DNA of 64,000 nt from Bacteroidota bacterium (GTDB taxonomy: Bacteria; Bacteroidota; Bacteroidia; J057; JADKCL01). The notes under the pieces were generated by a model. It saw nothing but the letters and a program-made list of their open reading frames with translations. It searched no databases and had not been told where the DNA came from. The stretch's first letter is position 1; each line of letters starts with the position of its first letter. The position numbers and the translations under genes are program-made. This document shows positions 53,877 to 63,454 of the stretch, one piece after another. The stretch spans positions 1-64,000 of the forward strand of contig JADKCL010000010.1 of NCBI GenBank assembly GCA_016718825.1, read 5' to 3'.

Positions 53877-56800
53877 TTACCATGCGCTCCCGCCGCCGCC
53901 GCCGTACCCGCCGCCAGAAGACCCTCCCCCACTGCTGAAACCACTGCCGCCGCTGCTGCTACGGCTACTGTAACTTGAGGAAGAGGAATAAGAGGAGGAG
54001 GATCCGCCACCCGAGCCCCAACCCCCACTCGACCTTGCCGCCGGTGGTGTGCTATTAAAACTCGTGGCCATCTGATCCAGCTGACGTTGCATCATGCGAT
54101 TGAATTGATGCAACTGAAAGCTTGAAACGGACTGCGAGGAATGGTAATAAGTCGGCGGAGCAGTGAGCAAATCTCCAAATTGGTCCACCCATTTCGTGGC
54201 GATGCCCATGGCAATCGCATACGGCAGCGTCATCCCAAAATAATCGGGGTTGGTATCGACGAGTCGTTGCAGTTTGTCCTTCTCGGCCCGGAGCACAAAC
54301 TCCCGAAAGCCGACCAATTTTTCGTATTGCTGCTGACCAAATGGCCCTCTACGCGGCATAAGGCGGGCAAACAGGAACAACAATGCAGCGCTTAGCGTCC
54401 ATCCACCTGCGATTTCCCACCTGCCTGCTTGCCACGATGTCGCCTGGAATATGACAAGGCCTGTGGCAACCACGGCGATACCTGCGACCACCCAACCTAT
54501 CAAGCCAATCACCGCAGACCAACCCATCGTTCCAGGAACATAGAAATTGCGCGTTTTGGCATAGGTATTGACCTCCGAGCGTGCCGTGGCAAGGTAGCTG
54601 TACATTTTCTGACGCTGCGCCGATACTGTCGTTGAATCGCTTGCGGAAAACAACCCATTGAAAATCGTCTTTTCGTATTTCCGGGCACCACCGGGAAGGC
54701 TTTTCAACTTGGTGAATTTGTAATCAATTGCCGTACCATCCTTGTCGTAGACCTCATCGATGGAAATGACCCCTTGCGCACCCCAGTAATAGATCAGTGC
54801 CAACAAGTCACGGTTGTGCAGGTGGTCATCCATGAGCAAGCCGGCTTCCGTCGGGGTAAGATCCTCAGGCGGATAGAACTCCACAACAGTGGTGAATTTG
54901 CGATCTCGACCAAAAATCAGCCAAGCCAGGGCGAGTGGGATCAAGAAAAACAGTGGGAAGAAAATAGCCTTGTGATTGATCCAAAGCAGCCGCAAATCCG
55001 ACGACATACTCCCTTCAATACTTCCCTCAGGCAAATCCAAGGCAATGTTCAGTTCTTCAAAAGCAAAAATACCGTCCGGGAATTCTCCAGAAATTTCCCC
55101 CGGCTCGAACTTCAAGTCGACATTGTCTCCATTTTCGAAGTTACGCTGGATGCCGTACGTCGATCCACTACTGAGTTGAATATCACCTTCCTTGAGCGTC
55201 GCTCCGCCTGGATAGCGAATGCGGAACCGCACAACGTCGGCCACGTGTTCAATGGTCTCCAACAACGGAAAACTCAGTCGGAAGCCGTCCCCGGACTTTC
55301 CGACGATACCCAGAATGTCGTAACTGAAGCTGATGGTATCAAATCCGGTGCGTGTCAGTGAGGCATTGCCAGGAAACTCCATTTGCATATCGGCATAGGT
55401 GCTGTAATTGATCAAATCCCCGGGGCCCTCTAGATTATTGAAGGCATATTTCCCGACGCTACCCCAAGACTGTGGCTTTACAGCATTGGCCATTGTTGGG
55501 CGATAGCCGTTGTATTCATTGGTAATCGGACGCGTGATCCGGTTATAGCTTGAATAGCGGTACATGCAGAATTTGTTCGTGATATGTACATTTCCATTCG
55601 GCTGAATCTCCCAATCAATGTCGTAGTAGGAATAATACTGATCGGGTGATGAAACATGGCCGGGGGTTCGGGCCATTTTCAAGTCCAGCCCGGGAAAGTA
55701 CTTGGCCAAGTGCAGCTTTTGCCCAGCCTTGAGATTCTCCGGAAATTCCATCTCCAAATAGGTGGAATCCAAGGTGACCTTGCCGCTACCCGGGGCAGTA
55801 TCCTTCAAACCAACATCGCCCAGATTGATGCGGGCAGGTTGATCCCAATGCAAGAGACAACGGGCGACTGCGATCGGCTCATGGTCGTCGGGGTTCAACC
55901 ACGGTAGATAAACGGACAATCCGCGTTCACTTTCGCGCGTTGCTCCCCAAATCCGGTATTTGAGCGTGACGACATACATCCCGGGTTCGGGAAAATTGGA
56001 GCCGGGTATGGAGATCTTGAAATCGGATGCGTCGGCTTCATATCCGGACACGCTTTCGTAGGCTTTGTAATGATGGCCACTCCCGACATGCACCGTGGAT
56101 TCGAGCATTTCATATTGCACACGGCCAGGCTCCATTTCAGGAAACATCGGTCCGAAATAGGACCTTTCAAGGCTGCGAACGAAATCCGCCGAAGCTGTCA
56201 CCACGTTCAGGTAAAGCCTTTCCTCCACTTCCACTACTCCATCATTTCTCAAAGCAAAGTCAGAGAAAACACTGTCAATCACGCAGTTATTTGCCATGAC
56301 CGAAAGTGGAACTGGAGTTTTGGTAAGATAGCCTTTGGGAAATCGCATCACAACGGTCATCCCCTCATTTGCCGACAATCCCCGCGTCGAAGGCACCTTT
56401 ACGGTTCCCGGCTCAATTATCAATTCGGAGCTTTTTTCTGTCGATCCTGCCACGCCCACGAACACCAACACATCTTCAGCCGCCATTTTCCGATTGTTGG
56501 GGAGATGGATCGTCACATCGATATTGTCAAAAGGAACGTCCCAATCATTGCCGTTGACATTCCAATAAAACTCCTGGCTGTTTTTGAAGAAGTTGATGGC
56601 AGCATAGACCTTATAAGAAATCACGTAGTCTTGTTCACCGGTGAGGAAAACATCCGACTTTCCAATTTTGATTTCGTGGTCGTTTTGGCTTTTCGTCACT
56701 GAATAGGTCCAATCCTGAACGTCAATGTTCACGATCGGGGTAAGATAATCCTTGCCTGGCGAATGATCCTCTGCAAGCTCCCCGTCCGGGACTGACAACT

Positions 56801-57026
56801 GCGCAAACCGATAGGGAAGCTTGCGGATAATGCCGCGTTTGGACTCCGAAAAATTCACTTTGATGCGTTCAATGACGTCAAAAGTTCCATCTGGGTGAAG
56901 TGTGATATCGGCGCTGAAACTCTTCACACGCCACCCTTGGGCGATCGCTGACGGAATCAACAAAAGCAGCAATGCTCCGAAAACAAAGGTTCGGAGAACC
57001 ATCCGGTGGAAGGTACAGTCTTTCAT
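53877..57026 (-). CDS. DUF2207 membrane protein with Ser/Gly-rich tail
   Basis: The 1,049-residue protein has a signal peptide (MKDCTFHRMVLRTFVFGALLLLLIPSAIAQ). Residues about 30-700 are an extracytoplasmic region with several beta-rich blocks, including the DUF2207 start (FSADITLHPDGTFDVIERIKV). Membrane helices lie at about 687-708, 850-875 and 885-905. The last 40 residues are Ser/Gly-rich with GGGYGGGGGSAW, typical of this family. Its start overlaps the LemA stop by 4 bases (57,023-57,026), so the two are translated together, as is common for DUF2207-LemA pairs. Confidence 0.9.
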   Translation of the reverse strand: MKDCTFHRMVLRTFVFGALLLLLIPSAIAQGWRVKSFSADITLHPDGTFDVIERIKVNFSESKRGIIRKLPYRFAQLSVPDGELAEDHSPGKDYLTPIVNIDVQDWTYSVTKSQNDHEIKIGKSDVFLTGEQDYVISYKVYAAINFFKNSQEFYWNVNGNDWDVPFDNIDVTIHLPNNRKMAAEDVLVFVGVAGSTEKSSELIIEPGTVKVPSTRGLSANEGMTVVMRFPKGYLTKTPVPLSVMANNCVIDSVFSDFALRNDGVVEVEERLYLNVVTASADFVRSLERSYFGPMFPEMEPGRVQYEMLESTVHVGSGHHYKAYESVSGYEADASDFKISIPGSNFPEPGMYVVTLKYRIWGATRESERGLSVYLPWLNPDDHEPIAVARCLLHWDQPARINLGDVGLKDTAPGSGKVTLDSTYLEMEFPENLKAGQKLHLAKYFPGLDLKMARTPGHVSSPDQYYSYYDIDWEIQPNGNVHITNKFCMYRYSSYNRITRPITNEYNGYRPTMANAVKPQSWGSVGKYAFNNLEGPGDLINYSTYADMQMEFPGNASLTRTGFDTISFSYDILGIVGKSGDGFRLSFPLLETIEHVADVVRFRIRYPGGATLKEGDIQLSSGSTYGIQRNFENGDNVDLKFEPGEISGEFPDGIFAFEELNIALDLPEGSIEGSMSSDLRLLWINHKAIFFPLFFLIPLALAWLIFGRDRKFTTVVEFYPPEDLTPTEAGLLMDDHLHNRDLLALIYYWGAQGVISIDEVYDKDGTAIDYKFTKLKSLPGGARKYEKTIFNGLFSASDSTTVSAQRQKMYSYLATARSEVNTYAKTRNFYVPGTMGWSAVIGLIGWVVAGIAVVATGLVIFQATSWQAGRWEIAGGWTLSAALLFLFARLMPRRGPFGQQQYEKLVGFREFVLRAEKDKLQRLVDTNPDYFGMTLPYAIAMGIATKWVDQFGDLLTAPPTYYHSSQSVSSFQLHQFNRMMQRQLDQMATSFNSTPPAARSSGGWGSGGGSSSSYSSSSSYSSRSSSGGSGFSSGGGSSGGGYGGGGGSAW

Positions 57027-57595
57027 GGTTTCGTCTCCAAATAATCTGACTTTTGGTAACGGAGGAGCAAGGCATACAGCGCAGACGGCATGCGCGAGGC
57101 AAGCATATTGTAGTCCCTTGCCAGCGCATTGTAGTAGCGTCGCGCGCCATCAATCTCAATGTTGGTCTTCTCGATGGCGCGGTAAGCGGGCTCGAATTCT
57201 GAGTTTTTTTGAAGTTCGGGGTAATTAGCGCTCTGGATGAAGAGCTTTTGCACTGCCTTGTCGGCCTCTTCAAGTCCGAATGCCTTCTGCGGTGCAGAGG
57301 CGGTATCGATCGCCTTTCTGCCAAATTCAATGGCGGTCTTGGCATCGTTTTCGCCGAGCAATCCCAGGCGTTTGAACAGCGTGGCGATTTGCAACAACTG
57401 ACCTTGCCTTCGATCCAACAACACATCCAACGTTCGCATGGATTCCTCCATCCGCACTTTGAGACTGCTGAACTTGTTGTAATAATAGACTCCCATCAGG
57501 GCCATCAACATGGTGAACCCGAAGACGCCGCCAAAAATATATCCGTAACTGGGCACTTGAACCTCGATTTTTGAAACTGAGGTCAAGATAAGCAT
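57023..57595 (-). CDS. LemA family protein
   Basis: The 190-residue protein has an N-terminal membrane helix (about 17-39) and the LemA pattern YYNKFSSLKVRMEESMRTLDVLLDRRQGQL, then QSANYPELQKNSEF and EIDGARRYYNALARDYN. LemA proteins occur beside DUF2207 proteins in many bacteria; their role is unclear, perhaps envelope-related. The first residues (MLILTSVSKI) are not membrane-like, so the true start may be slightly later. Confidence 0.9.
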   Translation of the reverse strand: MLILTSVSKIEVQVPSYGYIFGGVFGFTMLMALMGVYYYNKFSSLKVRMEESMRTLDVLLDRRQGQLLQIATLFKRLGLLGENDAKTAIEFGRKAIDTASAPQKAFGLEEADKAVQKLFIQSANYPELQKNSEFEPAYRAIEKTNIEIDGARRYYNALARDYNMLASRMPSALYALLLRYQKSDYLETKP

Positions 57596-57634
57596 TCTAC
57601 AACTTTTCAGCTTACCGAATTTGAACGACTTTGG

Positions 57635-58315
57635 TCAGCGATCCCACTTTCCGGTCCAGCAAGGCTTTTGAATCCCCTGCTCCAGAATTCGGATAAATTC
57701 CGTGCGCGGGATTTCCTTGGCGCCGAGGCTTTCCAGATGTGCCGTATATACCTGACAATCAATCAGCTCAAAGCCTTTTTCCCGCAACGCCTGGACAAGT
57801 GTGATGAATCCGGCTTTGGAGGCATTGCTGACCTCGGAAAACATACTTTCGCCACAAAAAATGGCTCCCAAGGCCAATCCATAAAGGCCGCCGACGAGTT
57901 TGCCGTCCTGCCATACCTCCACCGAATGCGCAACCGCCATCTCGTGAAGCTTCGTGTAGGCGATGCGCATGTCCTTGCTCAACCAAGTGCCGTCTTGGCC
58001 CGGGCGGTCAATTTTGCCACATGCTTGGATCACCGATTTAAAATCCTTGTCGAATGTAACCTCAAACGTCTTGTTTTTCAGCACCTGCTTCATGCTTTTG
58101 GAGACTTTCAATTCGGCAGGAAACAGCACCATCCGCGGATCAGGCGACCACCAAAGGATCGGATCACCCTTTGAAAACCATGGAAAAATGCCCTGGGCAT
58201 AGGCCAAAAGCAGGCGATGCGGATCGAGGTCCCCTCCTACTGCCAACAATCCATCTTCCTCCGCATGGGAAACCGGCGGAAAAACATGTTGCTGCGGGAG
58301 GGAATAAACTGGCAT
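57635..58315 (-). CDS. aat: Leucyl/phenylalanyl-tRNA-protein transferase
   Basis: The 226-residue Aat enzyme adds Leu or Phe to N-terminal Arg/Lys of proteins to mark them for ClpAP. Signatures are GDLDPHRLLLAYAQGIFPW, WWSPDPRMVLFP, GGLYGLALGAIFCGESMFS and IDCQVYTAHLESLGA. The -7 element TAACTTTG (58,330-58,323) lies only 7 bases before the ATG. It is divergent from rfbB. Confidence 0.96.
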   Translation of the reverse strand: MPVYSLPQQHVFPPVSHAEEDGLLAVGGDLDPHRLLLAYAQGIFPWFSKGDPILWWSPDPRMVLFPAELKVSKSMKQVLKNKTFEVTFDKDFKSVIQACGKIDRPGQDGTWLSKDMRIAYTKLHEMAVAHSVEVWQDGKLVGGLYGLALGAIFCGESMFSEVSNASKAGFITLVQALREKGFELIDCQVYTAHLESLGAKEIPRTEFIRILEQGIQKPCWTGKWDR

Positions 58316-58322
58316 TCGAAGC

Positions 58323-58330
58323 CAAAGTTA
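58323..58330 (-). promoter_or_regulatory. -7 promoter element of aat
   Basis: TAACTTTG on the minus strand ends 7 bases before the aat ATG, predicting an almost leaderless transcript. Confidence 0.5.
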
Positions 58331-58406
58331 TTGATTTCTGCGAATGCCCCGCCCCTTTTCCGCGCCTTGTCCAGGCTCGATTCCTTCCAATTCGATCCGT
58401 TTTGCT

Positions 58407-58414
58407 TAACTTCG
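58407..58414 (+). promoter_or_regulatory. -7 promoter element of rfbB
   Basis: TAACTTCG fits TAnnTTYG and lies 6 bases before the rfbB ATG at 58,421. Confidence 0.45.
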
Positions 58415-58420
58415 CAGCCA

Positions 58421-59493
58421 ATGAAACGCAAGATTATGATCACAGGTGGCGCGGGCTTCATCGGCTCCCACCTCGTCAGGCTGTTCGTCAGCAAATACCC
58501 CGACTACGAGATCATCAACCTCGACAAACTCACCTACGCCGGCAATCTGGAAAACCTTCGCGATGTCGAAAATGCCCCCAATTACCGTTTCATCAAAGGA
58601 GACATTACCGACGGAGCGGCCATGATGGCCCTTTTTCAATCCGAATTGCCCGATGGCATCATCCATCTCGCTGCCGAAAGCCATGTGGACCGCAGCATCG
58701 ACTCGCCGATGGATTTTGTCTATACCAACGTGATCGGGACGGTCAACTTGCTCAACGCCGCCAAAGCTGTCTGGATGAAAGATGGAAAAATGCGTCAGGA
58801 TGTTCGCTTTTACCATGTATCGACCGACGAGGTTTTTGGTTCGCTGCACGATGGCGGTTATTTCCTCGAATCACGGCCTACGATCCCCAAAGCCCCTATT
58901 CGGCAAGCAAGGCGAGCAGCGACCACTTTGTGCGGGCCTACGGCAACACCTACAAATTGCCTTTTGTGCTGAGCAATTGCAGCAACAACTACGGCAGCCA
59001 CCAATTTCCGGAAAAGCTTATTCCGCTGTTTATCAGCAATATCCTGCACAACAAACAACTGCCAGTCTACGGCAAAGGCGACAACGTGCGTGACTGGCTC
59101 TGGGTCGTCGATCATTGCCGGGCAATCGATGTGATTTATCACAACGGCAAAAACGGCGACACATATAATATAGGTGGCAAAAACGAATGGCAGAACATCG
59201 AGCTGATCCATGTGCTCTGCAAGCAAATGGATGAGAAACTGGGCCGCCCCGCCGGTACGAGTGCCGGACTCATCACCTACGTCACCGACCGCCCGGGCCA
59301 CGACGCCCGCTACGCGATCGATCCGACCAAGCTGGAAACCGAATTGGGTTGGACCCCGTCGGTGACATTCGAGGAAGGACTGAGCTTGACGATCGACTGG
59401 TACTTGCAAAATGAAGCCTGGATCGACCATGTGCGCAGCGGCGCCTACCAGGAGTATTACACCCAAATGTACGGGGACCGCCTGAAGGCTTGA
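58421..59493 (+). pseudogene. rfbB: dTDP-glucose 4,6-dehydratase, frameshifted
   Basis: The N-terminal part reads from ATG 58,421 (KIMITGGAGFIGSHLVRLF, NLDKLTYAGNLENL, LAAESHVDRSID, VSTDEVFGSLHDGGYFLE). From about 58,871 the protein continues in another frame as ITAYDPQSPYSASKASSDHFV to GDRLKA at 59,493. Restoring one A in gaatcacgg (to gaaatcacgg) would join the frames and give the usual length of about 357 residues, with active-site TDE and YSASK intact. This is one missing base in a short A run, either a mutation or a sequence error. The enzyme makes dTDP-4-keto-6-deoxyglucose for surface polysaccharides. Confidence 0.9.
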
Positions 59494-59496
59494 TCC

Positions 59497-60375
59497 ATGG
59501 AAGGCTATTTGAATCTTGGTCTTTGCATCGCATCGACCTGCATTTTATTGACTGGCCTGCGCCAAATTCAACGCTATACGATTGATTTGCCGATCATGGT
59601 CGGCATCAATTACCTGAGCGCCGCCTTGGTGGGTCTGTTTCATTTCCCGCAGGCGATCAGTCATGTGTTTGCGCATCCGATCCTTGTTTTATTAGCCGCT
59701 ATTCAAGGATTTTCCTTTTTCATCCTCTTCAACATCATGGGGTGGATGACCCATAAGGTCGGACTCGGCTACATGACGATCGTCGCCAAGATGTCCTTGG
59801 CAATTCCGGTCTTGTTTTCGTGGATGTACTACGGCGACGAAATGACTTGGCTGCATTTCCTCGGGGTCGGATTGGCTTTGGCAGCGATCTTTTTGGTGAA
59901 TTTCGGCGAAAAGGCCAAGGACAAACCTTCCGATACATTTACCAAAGGATGGATGGTCGCCGCCTTGTCGGCTGTGCTGTTTCTGGGAAGCGGCGCGAGC
60001 GATGCCCTCTTCAAGATTCTGAAACAGGAATACAGCGGGCTTGCAAGCAACGGCGAATACATCATCGTGTTGTTTGCCATGGCGGCCGTTGCGAGCATTC
60101 CGGTATTTGCGCAACGCTTGGTGAAAGGAACGCTTGTTCTCAGCAAGGCCACGGTGATCAGTGGCCTGATCATGGGGATTCCCAACTACTTTTCGATCGT
60201 TTTTCTGGCAGGATCGCTGCGTTTCTTCGACGGAACCGTGTTTTATCCGATCAACAATACGGCGATTTTGCTGGTGATGGCCTTGATCGGCATCGTGTTT
60301 TACCGCGAAAAACTGAATGCCTGGAAGGCTGCGGGCCTGTTGCTTGCGACGGGCGCGGTGGTCTTGTTGGCCTGA
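59497..60375 (+). CDS. EamA/DMT family transporter
   Basis: The 292-residue protein has ten hydrophobic segments and the drug/metabolite transporter layout: two EamA-like halves, with a soluble loop between helices 5 and 6 (NFGEKAKDKPSD) and FYREKLNAWKAAGLLLATGAV at the end. Substrates are unknown. It starts 3 bases after the rfbB frame ends, so it was probably co-transcribed with rfbB. Confidence 0.85.
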   Translation: MEGYLNLGLCIASTCILLTGLRQIQRYTIDLPIMVGINYLSAALVGLFHFPQAISHVFAHPILVLLAAIQGFSFFILFNIMGWMTHKVGLGYMTIVAKMSLAIPVLFSWMYYGDEMTWLHFLGVGLALAAIFLVNFGEKAKDKPSDTFTKGWMVAALSAVLFLGSGASDALFKILKQEYSGLASNGEYIIVLFAMAAVASIPVFAQRLVKGTLVLSKATVISGLIMGIPNYFSIVFLAGSLRFFDGTVFYPINNTAILLVMALIGIVFYREKLNAWKAAGLLLATGAVVLLA

Positions 60376-60419
60376 ATTTGGCTCAAGCCTCAAACTTTCC
60401 GAAATTTGGGCAAGGCAAA

Positions 60420-61028
60420 ATGAAAGACACCTACGTCACGATCGCAGCCCCTGCGGAAGGCGGCTACAAGGAAAAGGGATCCAAGTTCCTTGGATTTGCC
60501 TTTCCCGTGCGGAATGAGGCAGACGTGGCGACGCATTTGGAAGCCTTGGCGACCAAATACTACGATGCCCGCCACCATTGTTATGCTTGGCGCCTCGGGC
60601 CGGAGGGGAAACGCTACCGCGCCAACGATGCCGGCGAACCCAATCACAGTGCCGGAGATCCGATCCTCAATGAGATCAAAAGCCGCGAACTCTTTGACGT
60701 ACTCGTGGTTGTCGTGCGGTATTTTGGGGGAACCAAATTGGGAATTCCGGGCCTGATTGAGGCCTACGGGGTTTCTGCCGCAGAAGCCTTGGATGCGGCC
60801 ACCAAACTCGAGCGGACGCTCACCGAGCCCATCCACATCATTTTTGCCTATGGGCAAACCTCGGAAGTGGGACGTGTGATCCAAAAATACAACCTCAAAC
60901 CCAGCCATTCCGAATACGGAGCAGATTGCCGGCAAAGTTTTGAGGTTCGGCTGCGTGACCACGCGGCGGTTATGGAAATTTTCAGGGAAATGGGTATCTT
61001 GACCGAATCATCATCCAACAATGAATAA
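60420..61028 (+). CDS. YigZ/IMPACT family protein
   Basis: The 202-residue protein has the UPF0029/IMPACT domain: GSKFLGFAFPVRNEADV, RHHCYAWRLG, RANDAGEPNHSAGDPIL and VVVVRYFGGTKLGIPGLIEAYG, followed by a DUF1949-type C-terminal domain. Members are linked to translation stress or ribosome function. It starts at ATG 60,420 and overlaps the metalloprotease gene by 8 bases. Confidence 0.92.
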   Translation: MKDTYVTIAAPAEGGYKEKGSKFLGFAFPVRNEADVATHLEALATKYYDARHHCYAWRLGPEGKRYRANDAGEPNHSAGDPILNEIKSRELFDVLVVVVRYFGGTKLGIPGLIEAYGVSAAEALDAATKLERTLTEPIHIIFAYGQTSEVGRVIQKYNLKPSHSEYGADCRQSFEVRLRDHAAVMEIFREMGILTESSSNNE

Positions 61029-62880
61029 GATTTTTACACTCATCGCATTGCTTTTGCCATTCGCAGGGATTCAAGCGCAGAAAACGGGGGTCCCTCCTGC
61101 CGCAAAAAACACGCAACCCAGCACCGGGATTTACCAAAAATTCTGCCAGCAATTGCCTTCGAATGCCAACGCAGAAACCGTGCGTGCAGCGATTTTGGCG
61201 CAAAAGCCGATGGTGCAGATGTTGGGCTGCGACCTGCGCCTGCGCCATCAAAATGCAAGTCCGGGCGGCTTTCACTACACATTTGACCAAACCTGGAACG
61301 GCATTCCGATCTATTTGGGCGAAATCAAAGCCAATCTCAACCGTCAAATGCGGTTCATGAACTTGCTTGACAACCTGCGCGCTTTCACGGGTACGCCCGC
61401 GTCCTTCACACGCACGGACGCCCAAGTGACTGCGTTGTTGCCCGCCTTGTTGGATCAAGGCGATGCCGATTTCGAGCTCTTCCCGAATTCGAAGCATTAT
61501 TTTCTGACCGAAGGCACCTTGGTGCCTGTTCACAGAGTTTCCTATACCAGCAATACCCAAACTTGGGAGGTGCTGCTTGCCGACGATGACCTGCGCGAAG
61601 TTTTGCGCCGCGACGTGGCTGCTTACCGCAAGCCGCTCGGAACGACCACGGACACAACCGGCAATGCCATGGTCTTCATGCCCGATCCGCTCACGAGTTC
61701 GGGAAACACCTACGGCGCACCCTATTCCGACAACAACGACGCCGACAGCCCCGAATTGAACAACCAAAGGGTCGCGGTGACCTTGAAAAACATCAACTGG
61801 AATGGCAGCCAATTTGAGCTGATCGGCCCTTATGTGATGCTGGAAGACCGTGAAGCACCCTTGATCCCAATGACGACGAGCGTGGATGGCAACTTCAATT
61901 TCACCCGTTCACAAGCTGGATTTGAGGATGCGATGGTCTATTACCATATCGACACCTTTCAGCGTTATGTGCAATCGCTGGGATTCACGACGCTCCTCAA
62001 CGGGCAGGTGAAGGCCGATCCGCATGGACTCAATGGGCAGGACAATTCGCATTACATTTCGACGGACAATCGCGTAGCCTTTGGTGAAGGCGGCGTGGAC
62101 GATGCCGAGGATGCCGACGTAGTCATCCACGAATACGGCCATGCGCTCTCCAATGCGGGTTCGCCCTTCAGCAATTCCGGCTTGGAGCGTCAAGGTTTGG
62201 ACGAAGGCATTGGCGATTATGTTGCGACGACCTATTCGCGGGGCATCAGCTATACGTTCTGGAAAAACGTATTCACTTGGGACGGCCACAACGAATTTTG
62301 GACGGGACGAAGTGCTTCCAACAATACGCTTTATCCGCCCTCCAACGCCAATGACATCTACTTGATTGGTGCGATCTGGAATTCGACGCTGATGGAGGTT
62401 TGGGTCGAAATCGGCAAAGAAGCGAGCGACAAGGTCTTTTTTGAGAGTCTGTATGGTCATGCTCCGAATACCACCCTGACCGATGCAGCCCTGATCCACA
62501 TCGACGCTGACAGCACGCTTTTTGGCGGACTTCACCACGATCAGTTTCAAAATGCATTCTGTCAGCGGGGAATCCTTAGTGGCACGATGCAAGGACAAGG
62601 TTGCTATGTGAGCCGTGACGAAGAAATGCCTTTGGGCTTCGAATGGGCAGTATTCCCGAATCCAGCGTCACAAACCGCGACACTGATGCTCAACGGATTC
62701 CGTTCCAAATCGGAATTCACCTATTCGTTGACGGATGTATTGGGCCGGGAATTGGTCACGGGAATGGTCGAAGGAATGCAGACGAAGTTGGAGGTCGGGC
62801 AATTGCCATCCGGCGTCTATTTCCTGCAATTGCGCAGCAAAGGCGGATGGATGCAAACCAAGCGCTTGCGCGTGGAATAG
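61021..62880 (+). CDS. Secreted metalloprotease with T9SS sorting domain
   Basis: The 619-residue protein has a signal peptide (MNKIFTLIALLLPFAGIQAQ), an N-terminal propeptide-like region and a zinc-protease core with HEYGH at 370-374 and downstream Glu395 in LDEGIGDY, a gluzincin layout like M36 fungalysins. The last 80 residues form a T9SS type A sorting domain (WAVFPNPASQTATLML, QLPSGVYFLQLRSKG, TKRLRV). It would be secreted and released or anchored at the surface. It overlaps the YigZ-like gene by 8 bases, an unusual pair. The exact peptidase family is not certain. Confidence 0.87.
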   Translation: MNKIFTLIALLLPFAGIQAQKTGVPPAAKNTQPSTGIYQKFCQQLPSNANAETVRAAILAQKPMVQMLGCDLRLRHQNASPGGFHYTFDQTWNGIPIYLGEIKANLNRQMRFMNLLDNLRAFTGTPASFTRTDAQVTALLPALLDQGDADFELFPNSKHYFLTEGTLVPVHRVSYTSNTQTWEVLLADDDLREVLRRDVAAYRKPLGTTTDTTGNAMVFMPDPLTSSGNTYGAPYSDNNDADSPELNNQRVAVTLKNINWNGSQFELIGPYVMLEDREAPLIPMTTSVDGNFNFTRSQAGFEDAMVYYHIDTFQRYVQSLGFTTLLNGQVKADPHGLNGQDNSHYISTDNRVAFGEGGVDDAEDADVVIHEYGHALSNAGSPFSNSGLERQGLDEGIGDYVATTYSRGISYTFWKNVFTWDGHNEFWTGRSASNNTLYPPSNANDIYLIGAIWNSTLMEVWVEIGKEASDKVFFESLYGHAPNTTLTDAALIHIDADSTLFGGLHHDQFQNAFCQRGILSGTMQGQGCYVSRDEEMPLGFEWAVFPNPASQTATLMLNGFRSKSEFTYSLTDVLGRELVTGMVEGMQTKLEVGQLPSGVYFLQLRSKGGWMQTKRLRVE

Positions 62881-62906
62881 GCAATTCTTCGTACTGGGAA
62901 ATATAA

Positions 62907-62950
62907 AAGCGATCCGAATTTCAGTTGATGAAATTCGGATCGCTTCCTTT
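62907..62950. terminator. Bidirectional terminator
   Basis: A perfect 15-bp stem (62,907-62,921 with 62,931-62,945) with a 9-base loop lies between the convergent metalloprotease and DUF3467 genes. The right side runs into cctttat. Confidence 0.8.
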
Positions 62951-62976
62951 ATATAGTTGTGTGACTGCCGCAAATC

Positions 62977-63303
62977 TCAGGCGAATCCGGCAGGACCTCC
63001 GGGGAAACCGGGCGGGAAGGAAGGGCCTTGTGGGCCATCCATGTTGGGAATCTTGCCAAATGCACTTTCGTAGCGACCGATGTTTTCTTCCAAGGTTTGG
63101 AGCAGGCGCTTGGCATGTTGCGGCGTCATGATCACCCGCGAACGGAGCTTTCCTTGGGCCATTCCCGGAATGATCTGCACGAAGTCAATCAGAAATTCCG
63201 AAGGCGTATGGCCCACAATGGTGAAATTGCTGTAAACGCCACCGGCCATTTCGGCTGGAATCTCAATGTTGAGCTGATTTTGATTCTTATTTTTGTCGTC
63301 CAT
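62977..63303 (-). CDS. DUF3467 family protein
   Basis: The 108-residue protein matches DUF3467: LNIEIPAEMAGGVYSNFTIVGHTPSEFLIDFVQIIPG, then RSRVIMTPQHAKRLLQTLEENIGRYE, split here for length, and a Pro/Gly-rich tail (GPSFPPGFPGGPAGFA). The family is common in Bacteroidota and of unknown function. A -7 element TAGATTTG (63,331-63,324) lies 20 bases before the ATG. Confidence 0.9.
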   Translation of the reverse strand: MDDKNKNQNQLNIEIPAEMAGGVYSNFTIVGHTPSEFLIDFVQIIPGMAQGKLRSRVIMTPQHAKRLLQTLEENIGRYESAFGKIPNMDGPQGPSFPPGFPGGPAGFA

Positions 63304-63323
63304 ATCAGAAGCTGTATTTGATG

Positions 63324-63331
63324 CAAATCTA
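63324..63331 (-). promoter_or_regulatory. -7 promoter element of the DUF3467 gene
   Basis: TAGATTTG on the minus strand is an exact TAnnTTTG match, 20 bases before the ATG. Confidence 0.55.
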
Positions 63332-63454
63332 AGGAATCTTGGCCGAAAGGAAAGGATTTGTCAGGCTTGGCATGGTGCTTGCTGATGCAAAACAGTATTC
63401 GCCGGTTCAGTAAAATGCAGATTTGCGTGTAGATTCAACAAAGATTTCACCCTT

